Assembly (NCBI GenBank): GCA_038200275.1
Contig: JBBPYC010000082.1
Coordinates: 62,001-126,000, forward strand
DNA: 64,000 bases
Origin: JBBPYC01 sp038200275
GTDB taxonomy: Bacteria; Pseudomonadota; Gammaproteobacteria; Burkholderiales; Burkholderiaceae_C
Direction: 5' to 3'
In this document: piece after piece, positions 25,482 through 34,986 of the stretch
Numbering within the stretch: the first letter of the stretch is position 1
Layout of the letters: each line of letters begins with the position of its first letter
The notes under the pieces: generated by a model
The model's database searches: none
What the model was told of the DNA's origin: nothing
What the model saw: the letters and a program-made list of their open reading frames with translations, nothing else
Program-made: the position numbers and the translations under genes

Positions 25482-27134
25482 TCAATGCGACGGCTTGTCG
25501 GCGAGGATGCGCGTTGCGGTGGCGTCGAGCCTGGGTGGGTTCTCGAAGGTATGGAAAGGGGCTGGCGAAGCCACCTCCCACTCCAGACCTTCTGCACCAG
25601 CGCCGTCCGGATCGTTCCAGGGACGTTGGGGCGCCTTCTCACCTTTGCCCATCATGGTAGGCAACACGATCCAGAAGAAGAAATAAACCTGCGCAATGCC
25701 GAATGCAAATGCGCCTAATGAGACGACCGCATTGAAGTCGGCAAACTGCATCGGGTAGTCGGCATAACGACGCGGCATGCCTGCCAAACCCAGAAAGTGC
25801 ATCGGGAAGAACGCGATGTTGAAGGAGATCAACGACCACCAGAAGTGAATCTTGCCGCGCCGCTCGTTGTACATGACGCCAGTCCACTTGGGCACCCAAT
25901 AATAAAAGCCCGAAAACATCGCATACAGTGAGCCAGCAACTAGCACGTAGTGGAAGTGGGCAACCACGTAATAGGTGTCCTGCAACTGGATGTCGATTGG
26001 CGCCATCGCAAGGATGAGGCCGGTAAAGCCGCCCATCGTGAATACGAAGATGAAGCCGACTGCAAACAGCATCGGCGTCTCGAACGTCATCGAGCCCTGC
26101 CACATGGTGGCAATCCAGTTAAACACTTTCACCGCTGTCGGCACCGCGATCAGCATCGTTGCATACATGAAGAACAACTGGCCCGTGACCGGCATGCCGG
26201 TCGTGAACATGTGGTGCGCCCAGACAATGAACGACAGGATTGCGATTGACGATGTGGCATAAACCATCGACGCATAGCCGAACAGTTTTTTGCGCGAGAA
26301 CGCGGGCACCACGTGACTGATGATGCCGAACGCCGGCAAGATCATGATGTAGACCTCGGGGTGGCCGAAGAACCAGAAGATGTGCTGGTACATCACCGGG
26401 TCGCCGCCGCCTGCCGGGTTGAAGAAACTGGTGCCGAAATGGCGATCCGTCAGTGTCATCGTGATGGCGCCAGCAAGCACCGGCATCACTGCAATCAACA
26501 GGTAAGCCGTGATCAGCCAAGTCCAGCAAAACATCGGCATCTTCATCAGTGTCATGCCAGGCGCGCGCATGTTAAGGATGGTCACGATGATGTTGATCGA
26601 TCCCATGATCGAACTGGCGCCCAGGATATGCAGTGCGAAGATCGCAAAATCCATTGATGGACCCATCTGCAAAGTCAACGGTGCATACAGCGTCCAGCCC
26701 GCAGCGGGCGCACCGCCCGGCAGAAAGAACGAAATAATGAGCAGCGCAGCAGCCGGAATCAACAACCAGAAGCTGAAGTTGTTCATGCGCGCAAACGCCA
26801 TGTCGGATGCGCCGATCTGCAGCGGAATCATCCAGTTTGCAAAGCCGACGAACGCCGGCATGATCGCGCCGAACACCATGATTACGCCGTGCATGGTGGT
26901 GAGCTGGTTGAAGAACTCAGGGTTCACCAGTTGCAAGCCAGGCTGAAACAGTTCGGCGCGGATCAACATTGCCAGCGCGCCGCCAACCATCAACATGGCG
27001 AACGCAAACAACAGGTACATCGTGCCGATGTCCTTGTGGTTTGTCGCAAACACCCAACGGCGCCAACCTGTCGGCGCATGGTGATGCTCGTCGTCGTGGT
27101 GACCGGCGTGCGGATGGTCAAGCACTGCGCTCAT
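25482..27134 (-). CDS. ctaD: Cytochrome c oxidase subunit I (aa3 type)
   Basis: This is the catalytic subunit carrying heme a, heme a3 and CuB in the inner membrane. The 550-residue protein has twelve helices. The CuB/cross-linked Tyr segment HPEVYIMILPAFGIISHV, the CuB pair in IVWAHHMFTTG, and VVAHFHYVLVAGS with the heme a3 and heme a ligands are all intact, as is the D-channel entry region NWMIPLQIGASDMAFARMNN. The ATG at 27134 follows AGGAG. It is 45 bases downstream of ctaC. Confidence 0.97.
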   Translation of the reverse strand: MSAVLDHPHAGHHDDEHHHAPTGWRRWVFATNHKDIGTMYLLFAFAMLMVGGALAMLIRAELFQPGLQLVNPEFFNQLTTMHGVIMVFGAIMPAFVGFANWMIPLQIGASDMAFARMNNFSFWLLIPAAALLIISFFLPGGAPAAGWTLYAPLTLQMGPSMDFAIFALHILGASSIMGSINIIVTILNMRAPGMTLMKMPMFCWTWLITAYLLIAVMPVLAGAITMTLTDRHFGTSFFNPAGGGDPVMYQHIFWFFGHPEVYIMILPAFGIISHVVPAFSRKKLFGYASMVYATSSIAILSFIVWAHHMFTTGMPVTGQLFFMYATMLIAVPTAVKVFNWIATMWQGSMTFETPMLFAVGFIFVFTMGGFTGLILAMAPIDIQLQDTYYVVAHFHYVLVAGSLYAMFSGFYYWVPKWTGVMYNERRGKIHFWWSLISFNIAFFPMHFLGLAGMPRRYADYPMQFADFNAVVSLGAFAFGIAQVYFFFWIVLPTMMGKGEKAPQRPWNDPDGAGAEGLEWEVASPAPFHTFENPPRLDATATRILADKPSH

Positions 27135-27179
27135 GTCCTGCTCCTGAAAACTTCGATGATTTGAAAAGATGCGATGGGG

Positions 27180-28472
27180 TCAGCCATGCGTGGCTGGCGT
27201 GCCACGCGCTGCAGCTTTGTCGGCATTGGGCGCAACCGCACTGGGTGCTGGCGCAGCAGGAGCGGCTGCGGCGCTGCCGCCACCGTCCGGGAATTTGCCT
27301 TGGCGCGCAGCCGCGTATTCGGCCGGCTGCACAACTTCACCGGTTTTGTTGCTCCAGTGATTGCGCGTAAACGTGGTGACTGCTGCTAAATCCGTGTCCG
27401 ACAGCTGCTTCCATGAAGGCATCGCGCCGTTTGCTCGGCCTTCCAACAGCACATGCATCTGTCCGGCACGCGGGCCCAGCACCACTGCACTTCCGTCGAG
27501 CGGCTTGATCGGGCCAGCACCTTTGCCATTGGCCTGGTGACATGCAGCGCAGTTGGCGGCGTAGATTTTTTCACCGCGGGCAACGGAATCGGCCAACACC
27601 CAGACCTTGTTTGGGTCGTCCAGCTTGGCCATCGCTTTTTTGTTTTCCCCATCGACCCAAGTGGTGTAGTCGGCTTGTGAGACCACTTTCACATGGATCG
27701 GCATGTAAGCGTGTTCTTTGCCGCAAAGCTCTTGACACTGGCCATAGAAGTCGCCCACGCGCTCAGCGCGAAACCAGGTGTCGCGTACGAAGCCAGGGAT
27801 TGCGTCTTGTTTGATCCCGAACTGCGGCACGGCGAAGGAGTGGATCACGTCGTTGGCTGTCGTGATGATGCGAACCTTCTTGTTGACCGGCACCACCAAA
27901 GGATTGTCGACTTTGAACAGATAGTTGTCAGGCACATCGCCCTTGGCCCCGTTGGCCGACATCTGTCGATGCGCGAAGTCAAGCGTCGAGACGAAGCCAA
28001 GCCCTTCGCCTTCGCCTTTAATGTAGTCATAGCCCCACTTCCATTGATAGCCTGTGGCCTTAATGGTCAGGTCAGAGTTGGTCGTGTCCTTGCTCGCAAC
28101 CAGTACCTTCGTAGCCGGCAGCGCCATCAAGATGACGATGATGAACGGCACCACCGTCCAGACCAGCTCAACAGTGATGGACTCGTGGAAGTTGGCAGCC
28201 TTGTGGCCAACCGACTTGCGGTGCTTCCAGATCGAATAGAACATCACGGAGAACACCGCGAGGAAGATGACCGTGCACAAAATCATCATGAAGTTGTGCA
28301 ACCACTGCTGCTCTGCAGCAATGCGCGTGGCGGGGACCGGCAAGTCGAACTGACGCACCGACGGGCCGCCAGGCAGGTCGTTGACTGCCTGGGCTGCGGT
28401 GCCAAAGACCAATGACAACGCTACCGCTGCCCGGACCACCCAAATCCACCCACCATTCAAAATACTTCTCAT
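27180..28472 (-). CDS. ctaC: Cytochrome c oxidase subunit II fused to cytochrome c
   Basis: Subunit II accepts electrons from cytochrome c through CuA. The 430-residue product has a signal sequence, two membrane helices (about residues 55-80 and 100-120) and a periplasmic cupredoxin with CuA ligands Cys246 and Cys250 in CQELCGKEHAYM. A C-terminal cytochrome c domain follows, with the heme site CAACH at 308-312 and a Met in GAMPSWKQL. The last 45 residues are Ala/Pro-rich. The fused heme domain can feed electrons directly, as in caa3 enzymes. The ATG at 28472 has an AGGA box; a TTG at 28496 is less likely. Confidence 0.95.
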   Translation of the reverse strand: MRSILNGGWIWVVRAAVALSLVFGTAAQAVNDLPGGPSVRQFDLPVPATRIAAEQQWLHNFMMILCTVIFLAVFSVMFYSIWKHRKSVGHKAANFHESITVELVWTVVPFIIVILMALPATKVLVASKDTTNSDLTIKATGYQWKWGYDYIKGEGEGLGFVSTLDFAHRQMSANGAKGDVPDNYLFKVDNPLVVPVNKKVRIITTANDVIHSFAVPQFGIKQDAIPGFVRDTWFRAERVGDFYGQCQELCGKEHAYMPIHVKVVSQADYTTWVDGENKKAMAKLDDPNKVWVLADSVARGEKIYAANCAACHQANGKGAGPIKPLDGSAVVLGPRAGQMHVLLEGRANGAMPSWKQLSDTDLAAVTTFTRNHWSNKTGEVVQPAEYAAARQGKFPDGGGSAAAAPAAPAPSAVAPNADKAAARGTPATHG

Positions 28473-28492
28473 CTGCTTTTCCTGCTCGAATT

Positions 28493-29020
28493 TCAAGTCG
28501 CGCCTTTGGCCGTTTGGCCGACAAATGCCGCACCCGAAGGCGACCGGCTCAGCACTGCCATCCTCAACTCTCGCGCCAGCAACGGACGCAGTTCCGGCCG
28601 GATGAAACGACCGACTTGCACCGGACGTGCACCGCGACCCGACACTTCAATCAATGAAGTGTCGGCAGCGCTCGGTTCAATGCGCACCCAGTCGCGATCG
28701 AATTCAACGCGCTCCAGCCGGCCTGCGCTCTCCAGCTCCACCACAAGGCGCCGGTCGAGCAACGAGATCTGCTCCCGATCGGTTGCATGCCTTGCATACA
28801 CCAGAAAGGCCACGCCAACCATCACCAGCTCGAGCCCCGCGAAAGGCAATATCAACTTGGCGCCCTGAAACCAGAAACCCGCGGCAATCACCAGCGACAC
28901 GACGCAAAGCACAAGATAGATCCAGCCCAGTTGCGCCGGTGCGATCGAACAGTTGCGCCGCAGCAGCCAGTGCACGCCATGCGCAGAAACGGTCGCGAAT
29001 TGAAATACCGGATTCGTCAC
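28493..29020 (-). CDS. DUF2244 membrane protein of the oxidase cluster
   Basis: The product (about 175 residues) has two membrane helices (about residues 37-57 and 61-80) around the DUF2244 signature: WLLRRNCSIAP, then VSLVIAAGFWFQGAKLILPFAGLELVMVGVAFLVYARHATDRE. The C-terminal half is a soluble domain. Function is unknown, but it often precedes coxB. The start is uncertain: the frame is open to a TTG at 29152, but a TACAAT box at about 29093 on this strand suggests transcription begins inside it, so I take GTG at 29020. Confidence 0.72.
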   Translation of the reverse strand: MTNPVFQFATVSAHGVHWLLRRNCSIAPAQLGWIYLVLCVVSLVIAAGFWFQGAKLILPFAGLELVMVGVAFLVYARHATDREQISLLDRRLVVELESAGRLERVEFDRDWVRIEPSAADTSLIEVSGRGARPVQVGRFIRPELRPLLARELRMAVLSRSPSGAAFVGQTAKGAT

Positions 29021-29126
29021 CTGGAAACGCTCGAACGTTGCTGAGTTGCGCCACTGTCGCACGGCCTTCCCAACTGTGCTTTTATCGAGGTGGATTGTAG
29101 CGGCGTGTGCACGGGCTTTGCGATTG

Positions 29127-30083
29127 CTAGGGCTTCGTTGCCGGGCCGCCAATCAGTGCATCGGATTGGGCCGGCGAACCGCCTCGGCCGGCCTTCAGCA
29201 TGCCGCGCATCTCGTCAAGCCCGACGTGCCGATCGGCGACAGGAAGCTGCCGGGGCGGCGGCTTGAACGCATGGCCGTAAACGATCTCGAAGTCGAGCGT
29301 AAGCCGGCCATCTGCTGCCGAATCACCCAATCGATGCGCGAGCGCTTGCTCGAGCCGGTTGCGCCAGGCCAGTGTGCGCAACCCGGCAAAACGCGCGGGA
29401 TGCAGGTTGCGGCCGAGTTGGCGCAACTCGGCCAACAACTGCGCTGAGGTGCTCCAACTCAGGGTGATGCGCTCCATGTCCATCACCGGCTCCGCGAAAC
29501 CAGCCGCAATCAACATGTCGCCCCAATCGTGCATATCGGTAAACGCACTACCCGCTTCGCCCCAACCGAGCTCACGATAGATTGTGCGCAGCCTTGCTGC
29601 ACTGTCCGGCCCCAGACAGGAAAACATCAAGAACCCGTCTGTTGCCAGGGCTGCATGCCAATCGGCCAGCAGCGACTGCGGATCGGCCGCCATGTGCAGC
29701 GCCATGTTCGACCAGATCATCTGCACGGCGGCAGGCGGTGGTGTGGCGGTGATCTGAACCCCGGGCGCGCGCCAAGGCGCCGGCTTCCACCACGGCCGGG
29801 CCGGCGCCAGTACGCGCGCCGCAGTCGCCGCGTTCGCGGCAACTGGCTCGACCAGATAACAATCGGCCTGCGCGTACCGGTTGGCGATCAGCTGGTGCGC
29901 TTGCAGACCTCCGTGCACCGGGCCCCAATGCGCCCAACTGGCTGGCTGCTGCTTGATCCAGACGAGCCGCTCCTGCATCCGGCGCGCGATTTCCTCGTGC
30001 AGCCAAGGCGACGCGGCCGGCGCGGTGGCTTGCCAGCGCGCAACGGCGGTCGGGTCGATGGTCGGAGGGCGTTCGGTGGCCAT
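29127..30083 (-). CDS. BioC-like SAM-dependent methyltransferase
   Basis: The 318-residue cytoplasmic protein looks like a class I methyltransferase of the BioC group, which methylates malonyl-ACP to start biotin synthesis. The motif after the SAM site is recognisable as MIWSNMALHMAADPQSLLADWHAALATDGFLMFSCLGPDS, and the N-terminal ARRMQERLVWIKQQP resembles BioC openers. The glycine-rich SAM motif I (normally a D-x-G-x-G-x-G run) is poorly preserved here, so the catalytic assignment is tentative. No other biotin gene is nearby. It is divergent from comF with 20 bases between starts. Confidence 0.7.
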   Translation of the reverse strand: MATERPPTIDPTAVARWQATAPAASPWLHEEIARRMQERLVWIKQQPASWAHWGPVHGGLQAHQLIANRYAQADCYLVEPVAANAATAARVLAPARPWWKPAPWRAPGVQITATPPPAAVQMIWSNMALHMAADPQSLLADWHAALATDGFLMFSCLGPDSAARLRTIYRELGWGEAGSAFTDMHDWGDMLIAAGFAEPVMDMERITLSWSTSAQLLAELRQLGRNLHPARFAGLRTLAWRNRLEQALAHRLGDSAADGRLTLDFEIVYGHAFKPPPRQLPVADRHVGLDEMRGMLKAGRGGSPAQSDALIGGPATKP

Positions 30084-30103
30084 GAAAGACAAGGTTGTCG
30101 CTG

Positions 30104-30955
30104 ATGCAGCCGCTGGTGAGCAACGACAGTTGCGAAGGCAGCGCCAGTATATTCAGCCCTGTGTGGCATCACTCGACTACAGGTCATCGAACGCTTGGCG
30201 TGTGGCGCAGGCTGGTCGACACGATTCCAGGCGTCTGCGCGATTTGCGGCGGCTGGCCCGCTCAGACGTTCTGTCGCGTCTGCGTCAACCGTTTTGCGCC
30301 TGACGAGCCCCGCTGCCAATGCTGCGCCGCGCGCCTGCACCCCTCGGCCAGCAGCGTCTGCGGTGGTTGCCGACTGCAGCCGCCCCCACTCGATCGCTGC
30401 ATTGCTGCCGTTGCATGGGGCTGGCCCTGGAGGGATTTCATTGCGCGTTTCAAATTCGGCCGCGATCCAGGTTGGGCACGGCCGCTCGCGGGCCTGGTGG
30501 CTGCGAACGCAGGGGCCGATGCGGCCCTGTCCGGGGTCGACCTGATCGTGCCAGTGCCGCTGTCGAAGGCGCGACTGCGCGAACGCGGTTTCAACCAGTC
30601 GCTCCTGCTTGCGCGCTGTCTGGACCGCTCGAAGACCGATGCCGACGTGCTGCATCGTGTTCGGCACGTGGAGCCGCAGGCCACACTGGACCGTGCCGCG
30701 CGGCTGACCAATTTGCGTGGTGCGTTCGCTCTGGGTTCGAACGGCGCGGCGCGCGTGCGCGGACAACACGTGGCGTTGGTCGACGACGTGATGACGACCG
30801 GTGCCACCTTGTTCGAGGCAGCCCAGGTGCTGAGGCTGGCCGGGGCAGCGCAGATCACAGCGCTGGTGCTCGCACGCAATGACGATGCGCCTGCGCATGG
30901 GACGCAGCCGGTCGCTGGCGCAATGCCGGACCTGAGAACGCCCCTCAACGCGTAA
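30104..30955 (+). CDS. ComF-family phosphoribosyltransferase-like protein
   Basis: ComF proteins are linked to DNA uptake and handling of incoming DNA. The 283-residue product has an N-terminal zinc ribbon of CxxC pairs (CAICGG, CRVC, CQCC, CGGC at about residues 47-100) and a phosphoribosyltransferase domain with VPVPLSKARLRERGFNQS and the PRPP loop VALVDDVMTTGATL near 225-238. The ATG at 30104 has AAGG nine bases upstream. A GTG at 30200 would give the more usual ComF length (251 residues) and is a real alternative. Confidence 0.85.
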   Translation: MQPLVSNDSCEGSASIFSPVWHHSTTGHRTLGVWRRLVDTIPGVCAICGGWPAQTFCRVCVNRFAPDEPRCQCCAARLHPSASSVCGGCRLQPPPLDRCIAAVAWGWPWRDFIARFKFGRDPGWARPLAGLVAANAGADAALSGVDLIVPVPLSKARLRERGFNQSLLLARCLDRSKTDADVLHRVRHVEPQATLDRAARLTNLRGAFALGSNGAARVRGQHVALVDDVMTTGATLFEAAQVLRLAGAAQITALVLARNDDAPAHGTQPVAGAMPDLRTPLNA

Positions 30956-31085
30956 GCGATCGGTACGCTCAGCAGTTGGTGCTGTGATTGGTGATCGAAT
31001 TACCCGCTCGCGGCGAGCCGACCGAGCAAATTTTCAAATCGGTTCTCTGCGATTGCGACCCGGCTTGCGAATCCGCAGCTCAAAC

Positions 31086-32284
31086 TTATTGCCCACGTGC
31101 TGCTGCCGAGCTGCGACGAGTGGGTTCGAATGTCATGGTCTGTCCATGCCGCAGCAGCATGAATGCTTCAGGCGCCACCCCGGCCGCATCTCGTGCTGCT
31201 GGCAGCGCACCGATCGGCGCGTCCATCGGCTCGTCGGTCAGGTCAAACGTCCCCCAGTGAATGCCGATTGAGCGACGCACGCCCAGATCCTGGTGGATTT
31301 GCACCGCTTCAGGCGGATTCACGTGCTGCGTTTTCATGAACCAGCGCGGTTCATAGGCGCCCACGGGGATCGCGGCCAGATCGAGCCCGGGAAAGCGCCG
31401 GCCGATTTCCGTGAAGTCCGCGCTGTAGCCGGTGTCACCCGCGAAATAAAACGAAAAATCGGCCGCCTGCACCACCCAGCCACCCCAAAGCGTGCGATTG
31501 CGGTCGGTTGCCGTGCGGCTCGACCAATGATGCGCGGGCACAGAATGAACGCGACCTGGGGTGCTGTCGGCAGCGGCTGCTGGTTCCACCAGTCGAACGC
31601 CTGCACGTTCGTGATGCCCTGCTCGCGCAGCCACCGCTCAACACCCAATGGCACCGCGAACAGCGGCGCGCCACCGGCTTGACTGTTCAGCGCGCGCACC
31701 GTGTCCCGGTCCAGATGGTCGTAGTGGTTGTGCGAGACCAGCACCAGGTCAATGTGCGGCAACTCGGCCAGCCGCATCGGCAGCGGCACGCGGCGCTTCG
31801 GCCCGGCCCACTGCACCGCGGACGTGCGTTCGGAGAAATGCGGGTCGGTCAGTACGTTGATGCCGCCCATCTGCACCAGAAGCGTCGCATGCCCGATCCA
31901 GGTGACCGCAGGCTGTGTGTGGTTTGCTTTTAGCCAGACCACATCGGGCCGGTCGACAGCGAAGCCGGCGTAGCCGTCGACGTATTGACTCGGCGCTGGC
32001 GGTAGGTCGTCGCGCCAGCGTTCGTAGAACCATTGCAGTAGCGCACTCAGCGGCTTGCTGGCGCTGCTGCCATCGCTGTTGACGAAACCACCCGCGCGGT
32101 GATGGGGTTTGGTCGAATCGAAGTAGGGATTCATGTCACTGCAGGCGGTGGAAGCCAGTGCAACCGCGAATAACCATCCTGCAGCCCAACGAATCGGCTG
32201 ACGGCGCTTGCAGGAGATCGAATATGGCAACTCTGGCGCAGCGCCAACAGTCGGCAACTGCGATGGCGGGGAGTCAAGCGGCAT
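31086..32284 (-). pseudogene. Metallo-beta-lactamase-fold lipoprotein hydrolase, broken by a frameshift
   Basis: Two overlapping frames together make one protein of the UlaG/RomA-like MBL-fold group. The first (from 32284) has a lipoprotein signal ending LASTACS, then WIGHATLLVQMGG and the zinc motif SHNHYDHLD; it is in register until about PQVAF. The second continues HSVPAHHWSSRT, FYFAGDTGYS and GIHWGTFDLTDEP to the stop. Register is lost at about 31548, consistent with loss of one A (T on the coding strand) in a GAA context. Either the gene is dead or the base is an assembly error. The N-terminal start is uncertain. Confidence 0.8.
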
Positions 32285-32392
32285 GCGGTGATTCTGCGAT
32301 GCGAAAACGTAGGCCTGCCGGAGCGCCGAAGAAACTGCGCCGGCTCATAAAATCGCAGAGTCTTTACTCCTCTCACTTTCTTGGAAGACCGA

Positions 32393-33295
32393 ATGCTCAA
32401 GTGGCTGTTGTTGGCGCTGTTCGTTGCTTCGGTTGCGTTTGTGCATCTGCGCGGAAAAGTGCGACACAACTTTTTTCGCCAACTGTTCGATCATTCAGGC
32501 CTGCTTGCGCCGCTCAACGTGTTCATGTATGCGCTGTCCGGCGTGCGCAATCGGCCCTACATCCCGACGGAGGCGTTTCCGGAACTCGCGAAACTTCGTG
32601 CGCACTGGCCACAAATCCGTGACGAAGGTGTGCAGCTGATGCGGCAGACTCAGTTGCGTGTGCCGGATCAGCACGACGATGCGGGCTTCAACTCGTTCGC
32701 GAAGGCCGGCTGGAAGCGGTTTTATCTGAAGTGGTACGACCAGGCGCACCCGTCGGCCAGTCGGCTGTGTCCGCAGACCACCGCGTTGTTGCATGACTTG
32801 AAGACGGTGAAGGCTGCGATGTTTGCCGAATTGCCGGTCGGCGCCGTACTGAACCCACACCGCGATCCGTATGCGGGATCGCTGCGCTATCACCTGGGCC
32901 TGATCACACCGAACGACGACCGCTGTTATATCGATGTGGACGGCGAGCGTTACAGCTGGCGCGATGGCCAGGGTGTGGTGTTCGACGAAACCTTCATCCA
33001 CACCGCGCGCAACGACGCCGACTCCGACCGGTTGATCCTATTCTGCGACATCGAACGGCCGATGCGTTGGCGCTGGGCGCAAGCGGTCAACCACTGGGTG
33101 GGCCGCCATCTGGTGGCTGCGGCCAGCGCGCCGAACGAAGCGGGCGACCGTGTCGGACTGATCAACCGGCTGTTTTTCATCGCGCACCGCGCGGGCCAAT
33201 ACCGGCGCCGGTTCAAGAGCTGGAACCGCACGGCTTACCAGATCGTGCGGGTGCTGCTGGTGGCAGCGGTGGTGGGACTGTTCGTGATGATTTGA
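32393..33295 (+). CDS. lpxO: Aspartyl/asparaginyl beta-hydroxylase family, LpxO-like lipid A hydroxylase
   Basis: LpxO is an Fe(II)/2-oxoglutarate enzyme that hydroxylates a secondary acyl chain of lipid A at the inner membrane. The 300-residue protein has an N-terminal membrane helix (about residues 2-20) and a C-terminal one (about 280-298). Iron ligands are His156 and Asp158 in NPHRDP and the distal His in FDETFIHTARND, with the 2-oxoglutarate Arg following in SDRLILFCD. The ATG at 32393 follows GGAAGA. Assignment to LpxO rather than another hydroxylase of the family is likely but not proven. Confidence 0.85.
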   Translation: MLKWLLLALFVASVAFVHLRGKVRHNFFRQLFDHSGLLAPLNVFMYALSGVRNRPYIPTEAFPELAKLRAHWPQIRDEGVQLMRQTQLRVPDQHDDAGFNSFAKAGWKRFYLKWYDQAHPSASRLCPQTTALLHDLKTVKAAMFAELPVGAVLNPHRDPYAGSLRYHLGLITPNDDRCYIDVDGERYSWRDGQGVVFDETFIHTARNDADSDRLILFCDIERPMRWRWAQAVNHWVGRHLVAAASAPNEAGDRVGLINRLFFIAHRAGQYRRRFKSWNRTAYQIVRVLLVAAVVGLFVMI

Positions 33296-33310
33296 CGCCA
33301 ATCGATCAAT

Positions 33311-33360
33311 TGCTACTATTTTCATAGCAAAACACGCTTATTTCACCTGCGCTCCAAGCC
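33311..33360 (+). repeat. Palindromic repeat element, intergenic copy
   Basis: The element begins with a hairpin, TGCTAC then CTATTTTCA-type loop then ATAGCA, and continues CACGCTTATTT with a second half CTGCGCTCCAAGCC. The layout matches copies at 53310 and 63331. It lies between lpxO and murB, which converge, and may serve both as a terminator-like hairpin. Confidence 0.65.
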
Positions 33361-33370
33361 AATTGAATGC

Positions 33371-34399
33371 TCAAACCACCACCGGCTCCGGTTCCAGCCG
33401 GATGCCGAAGCGTTCGTAGACACTGGTCTGGATTGCCTTGGCCAGGGTCAGTACCTCGCCGCCGGTCGCACCGCCCCGGTTCACCAGCACCAGCGCCTGC
33501 CGCTCGTAGACGGCCGCATGGCCGACCGATTTGCCCTTCCACCCGCAGGAGTCGATCAGCCAGCCGGCGGCAAGCTTGATGCTGCCATCGGCCATCGGGT
33601 AATGCACGACTTTCGGGTCGCGCTCGATGATGTCGGCGCACTGCTCGGGCGTGACGGTCGGATTCTTGAAAAAGCTGCCGACGTTGCCAAGCACGGCCGG
33701 GTTCGGCAGCTTCGCGGATCGGATCGCGCAGACCCAGTCGAACACCTGCTGCGGCGTTGGCGCTTCGATGCCGGTGTCTTGCACCTTGCGCATCAGATCC
33801 AGATAGCCAAGCACCGGCTTCCAGGGCTTCGGCAGCGCAAAGCGCACCCGGGTGATCAGCGCGCGGCCAGCCAGCCCGAAATCGCTGGCGTGCTTGAACA
33901 CCGAATCGCGATAGCCGAACGCGCACTGGGCTGCATCCAGCGTAAAGCTTTTGCCGGTCACCAGATCGATCGCGTCGAGCGAGTCGAACCGGTCCTGCAA
34001 TTCGACGCCGTAGGCACCAATGTTCTGCACCGGTGAGCCGCCGACCGAGCCTGGAATCATTGCCAGATTTTCCAGCCCCGGCCAGCCTCGCTGAACCGTG
34101 AAGCGCACCAGTTCGTGCCAGTTCTCGCCCGCGCCGGCTTCAACGATTCGCATGCGGTCGGTTTCCTGCACCAGGCGACGGCCCATGATTTCGACTTTGA
34201 GCACCAGTGCGCGCACGTCGCCGGTCAGCACCACGTTGCTGCCGCCGCCGAGGACAAATGTCGGCTCAGCCCCCAGCTCCAAGTCGGCCAGCAGGCTCAG
34301 CACATCCTGCTCGGATGTCACGCGCAGCAGCTTCTTGGCCTTGGCCACGACCCGCAGGCTGTTGAAAGGCTCCAATGGCACGTTGCGCAACACGTTCAT
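33371..34399 (-). CDS. murB: UDP-N-acetylenolpyruvoylglucosamine reductase
   Basis: MurB reduces UDP-GlcNAc-enolpyruvate to UDP-MurNAc with FAD and NADPH in peptidoglycan precursor synthesis. The 342-residue length and the type I layout fit. FAD-binding segments are LGGGSNVVL (about residues 50-58) and IPGSVGGSPVQNIGAYGVEL (about 115-134). GNVGSFFKNP carries the active-site Ser and AAGWLIDSCGWKG follows. It is divergent from yajQ with 70 bases between starts. Confidence 0.96.
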   Translation of the reverse strand: MNVLRNVPLEPFNSLRVVAKAKKLLRVTSEQDVLSLLADLELGAEPTFVLGGGSNVVLTGDVRALVLKVEIMGRRLVQETDRMRIVEAGAGENWHELVRFTVQRGWPGLENLAMIPGSVGGSPVQNIGAYGVELQDRFDSLDAIDLVTGKSFTLDAAQCAFGYRDSVFKHASDFGLAGRALITRVRFALPKPWKPVLGYLDLMRKVQDTGIEAPTPQQVFDWVCAIRSAKLPNPAVLGNVGSFFKNPTVTPEQCADIIERDPKVVHYPMADGSIKLAAGWLIDSCGWKGKSVGHAAVYERQALVLVNRGGATGGEVLTLAKAIQTSVYERFGIRLEPEPVVV

Positions 34400-34469
34400 G
34401 CCAGAATTGTCTCATTGCCTTTTTTTGAGGCAACCCCTTTTTTCCCATCGCCCTGCACCGAGCCCTGCC

Positions 34470-34955
34470 ATGCCCTCATTCGATACCGTTTGCGATCCCG
34501 ATCTGGCTGAAGTAAAAAACGCGGTCGACAACGCCGCCAAGGAGATCGTCACGCGGTTCGATTTCAAGGGCACTTCGGCTGCCATTGAGTTCAAGGAAAA
34601 AGAAATCACCGTGATCGGCGACGCGGAGTTTCAACTCACGCAGGTCGAAGAGATCCTGCGCGCCAAGCTGACCAAGCGCAGCGTCGATGTGCGCTTTCTC
34701 GACATGGGCGACGTGCAAAAGATTGGTGGTGACAAGGTCAAGCGCGTGATCAAGGTGAAAAGCGGCATCGAGAGCGAAGTTGCCAAGAAGATTCAGCGCT
34801 TGGTGAAGGACAGCAAGCTCAAGGTGCAGGCGGCGATTCAGGGCGACGCCGTGCGCATCACCGGCGCCAAGCGCGACGACCTGCAGGCCGCCATGGCGCT
34901 GATCAAAAAAGACATGACCGACGTGCCGTTGTCGTTCGACAACATGCGCGATTGA
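34470..34955 (+). CDS. YajQ-family nucleotide-binding protein
   Basis: The 161-residue cytoplasmic protein matches YajQ throughout: MPSFDTVCDPDLAEVKNAVDNA at the start, RFDFKGT, then KVKRVIKVKSGIESEVAKKI and VRITGAKRDDLQ, and the ending SFDNMRD. Family members bind nucleic acid or cyclic-di-GMP and act with transcription factors. Which applies here cannot be told. The window also encodes an HD-GYP protein, so a cyclic-di-GMP link is possible but unproven. Confidence 0.93.
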   Translation: MPSFDTVCDPDLAEVKNAVDNAAKEIVTRFDFKGTSAAIEFKEKEITVIGDAEFQLTQVEEILRAKLTKRSVDVRFLDMGDVQKIGGDKVKRVIKVKSGIESEVAKKIQRLVKDSKLKVQAAIQGDAVRITGAKRDDLQAAMALIKKDMTDVPLSFDNMRD

Positions 34956-34986
34956 GGCCAGCGCCGATCTCCCTGTAGCCGGCAGC

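Noticed and set aside
29127..30955. BioC-like gene and comF as a divergent operon for biotin synthesis
   Set aside because: ComF is not a biotin enzyme and no other bio genes are present; the neighbours appear to be adjacent only by position.
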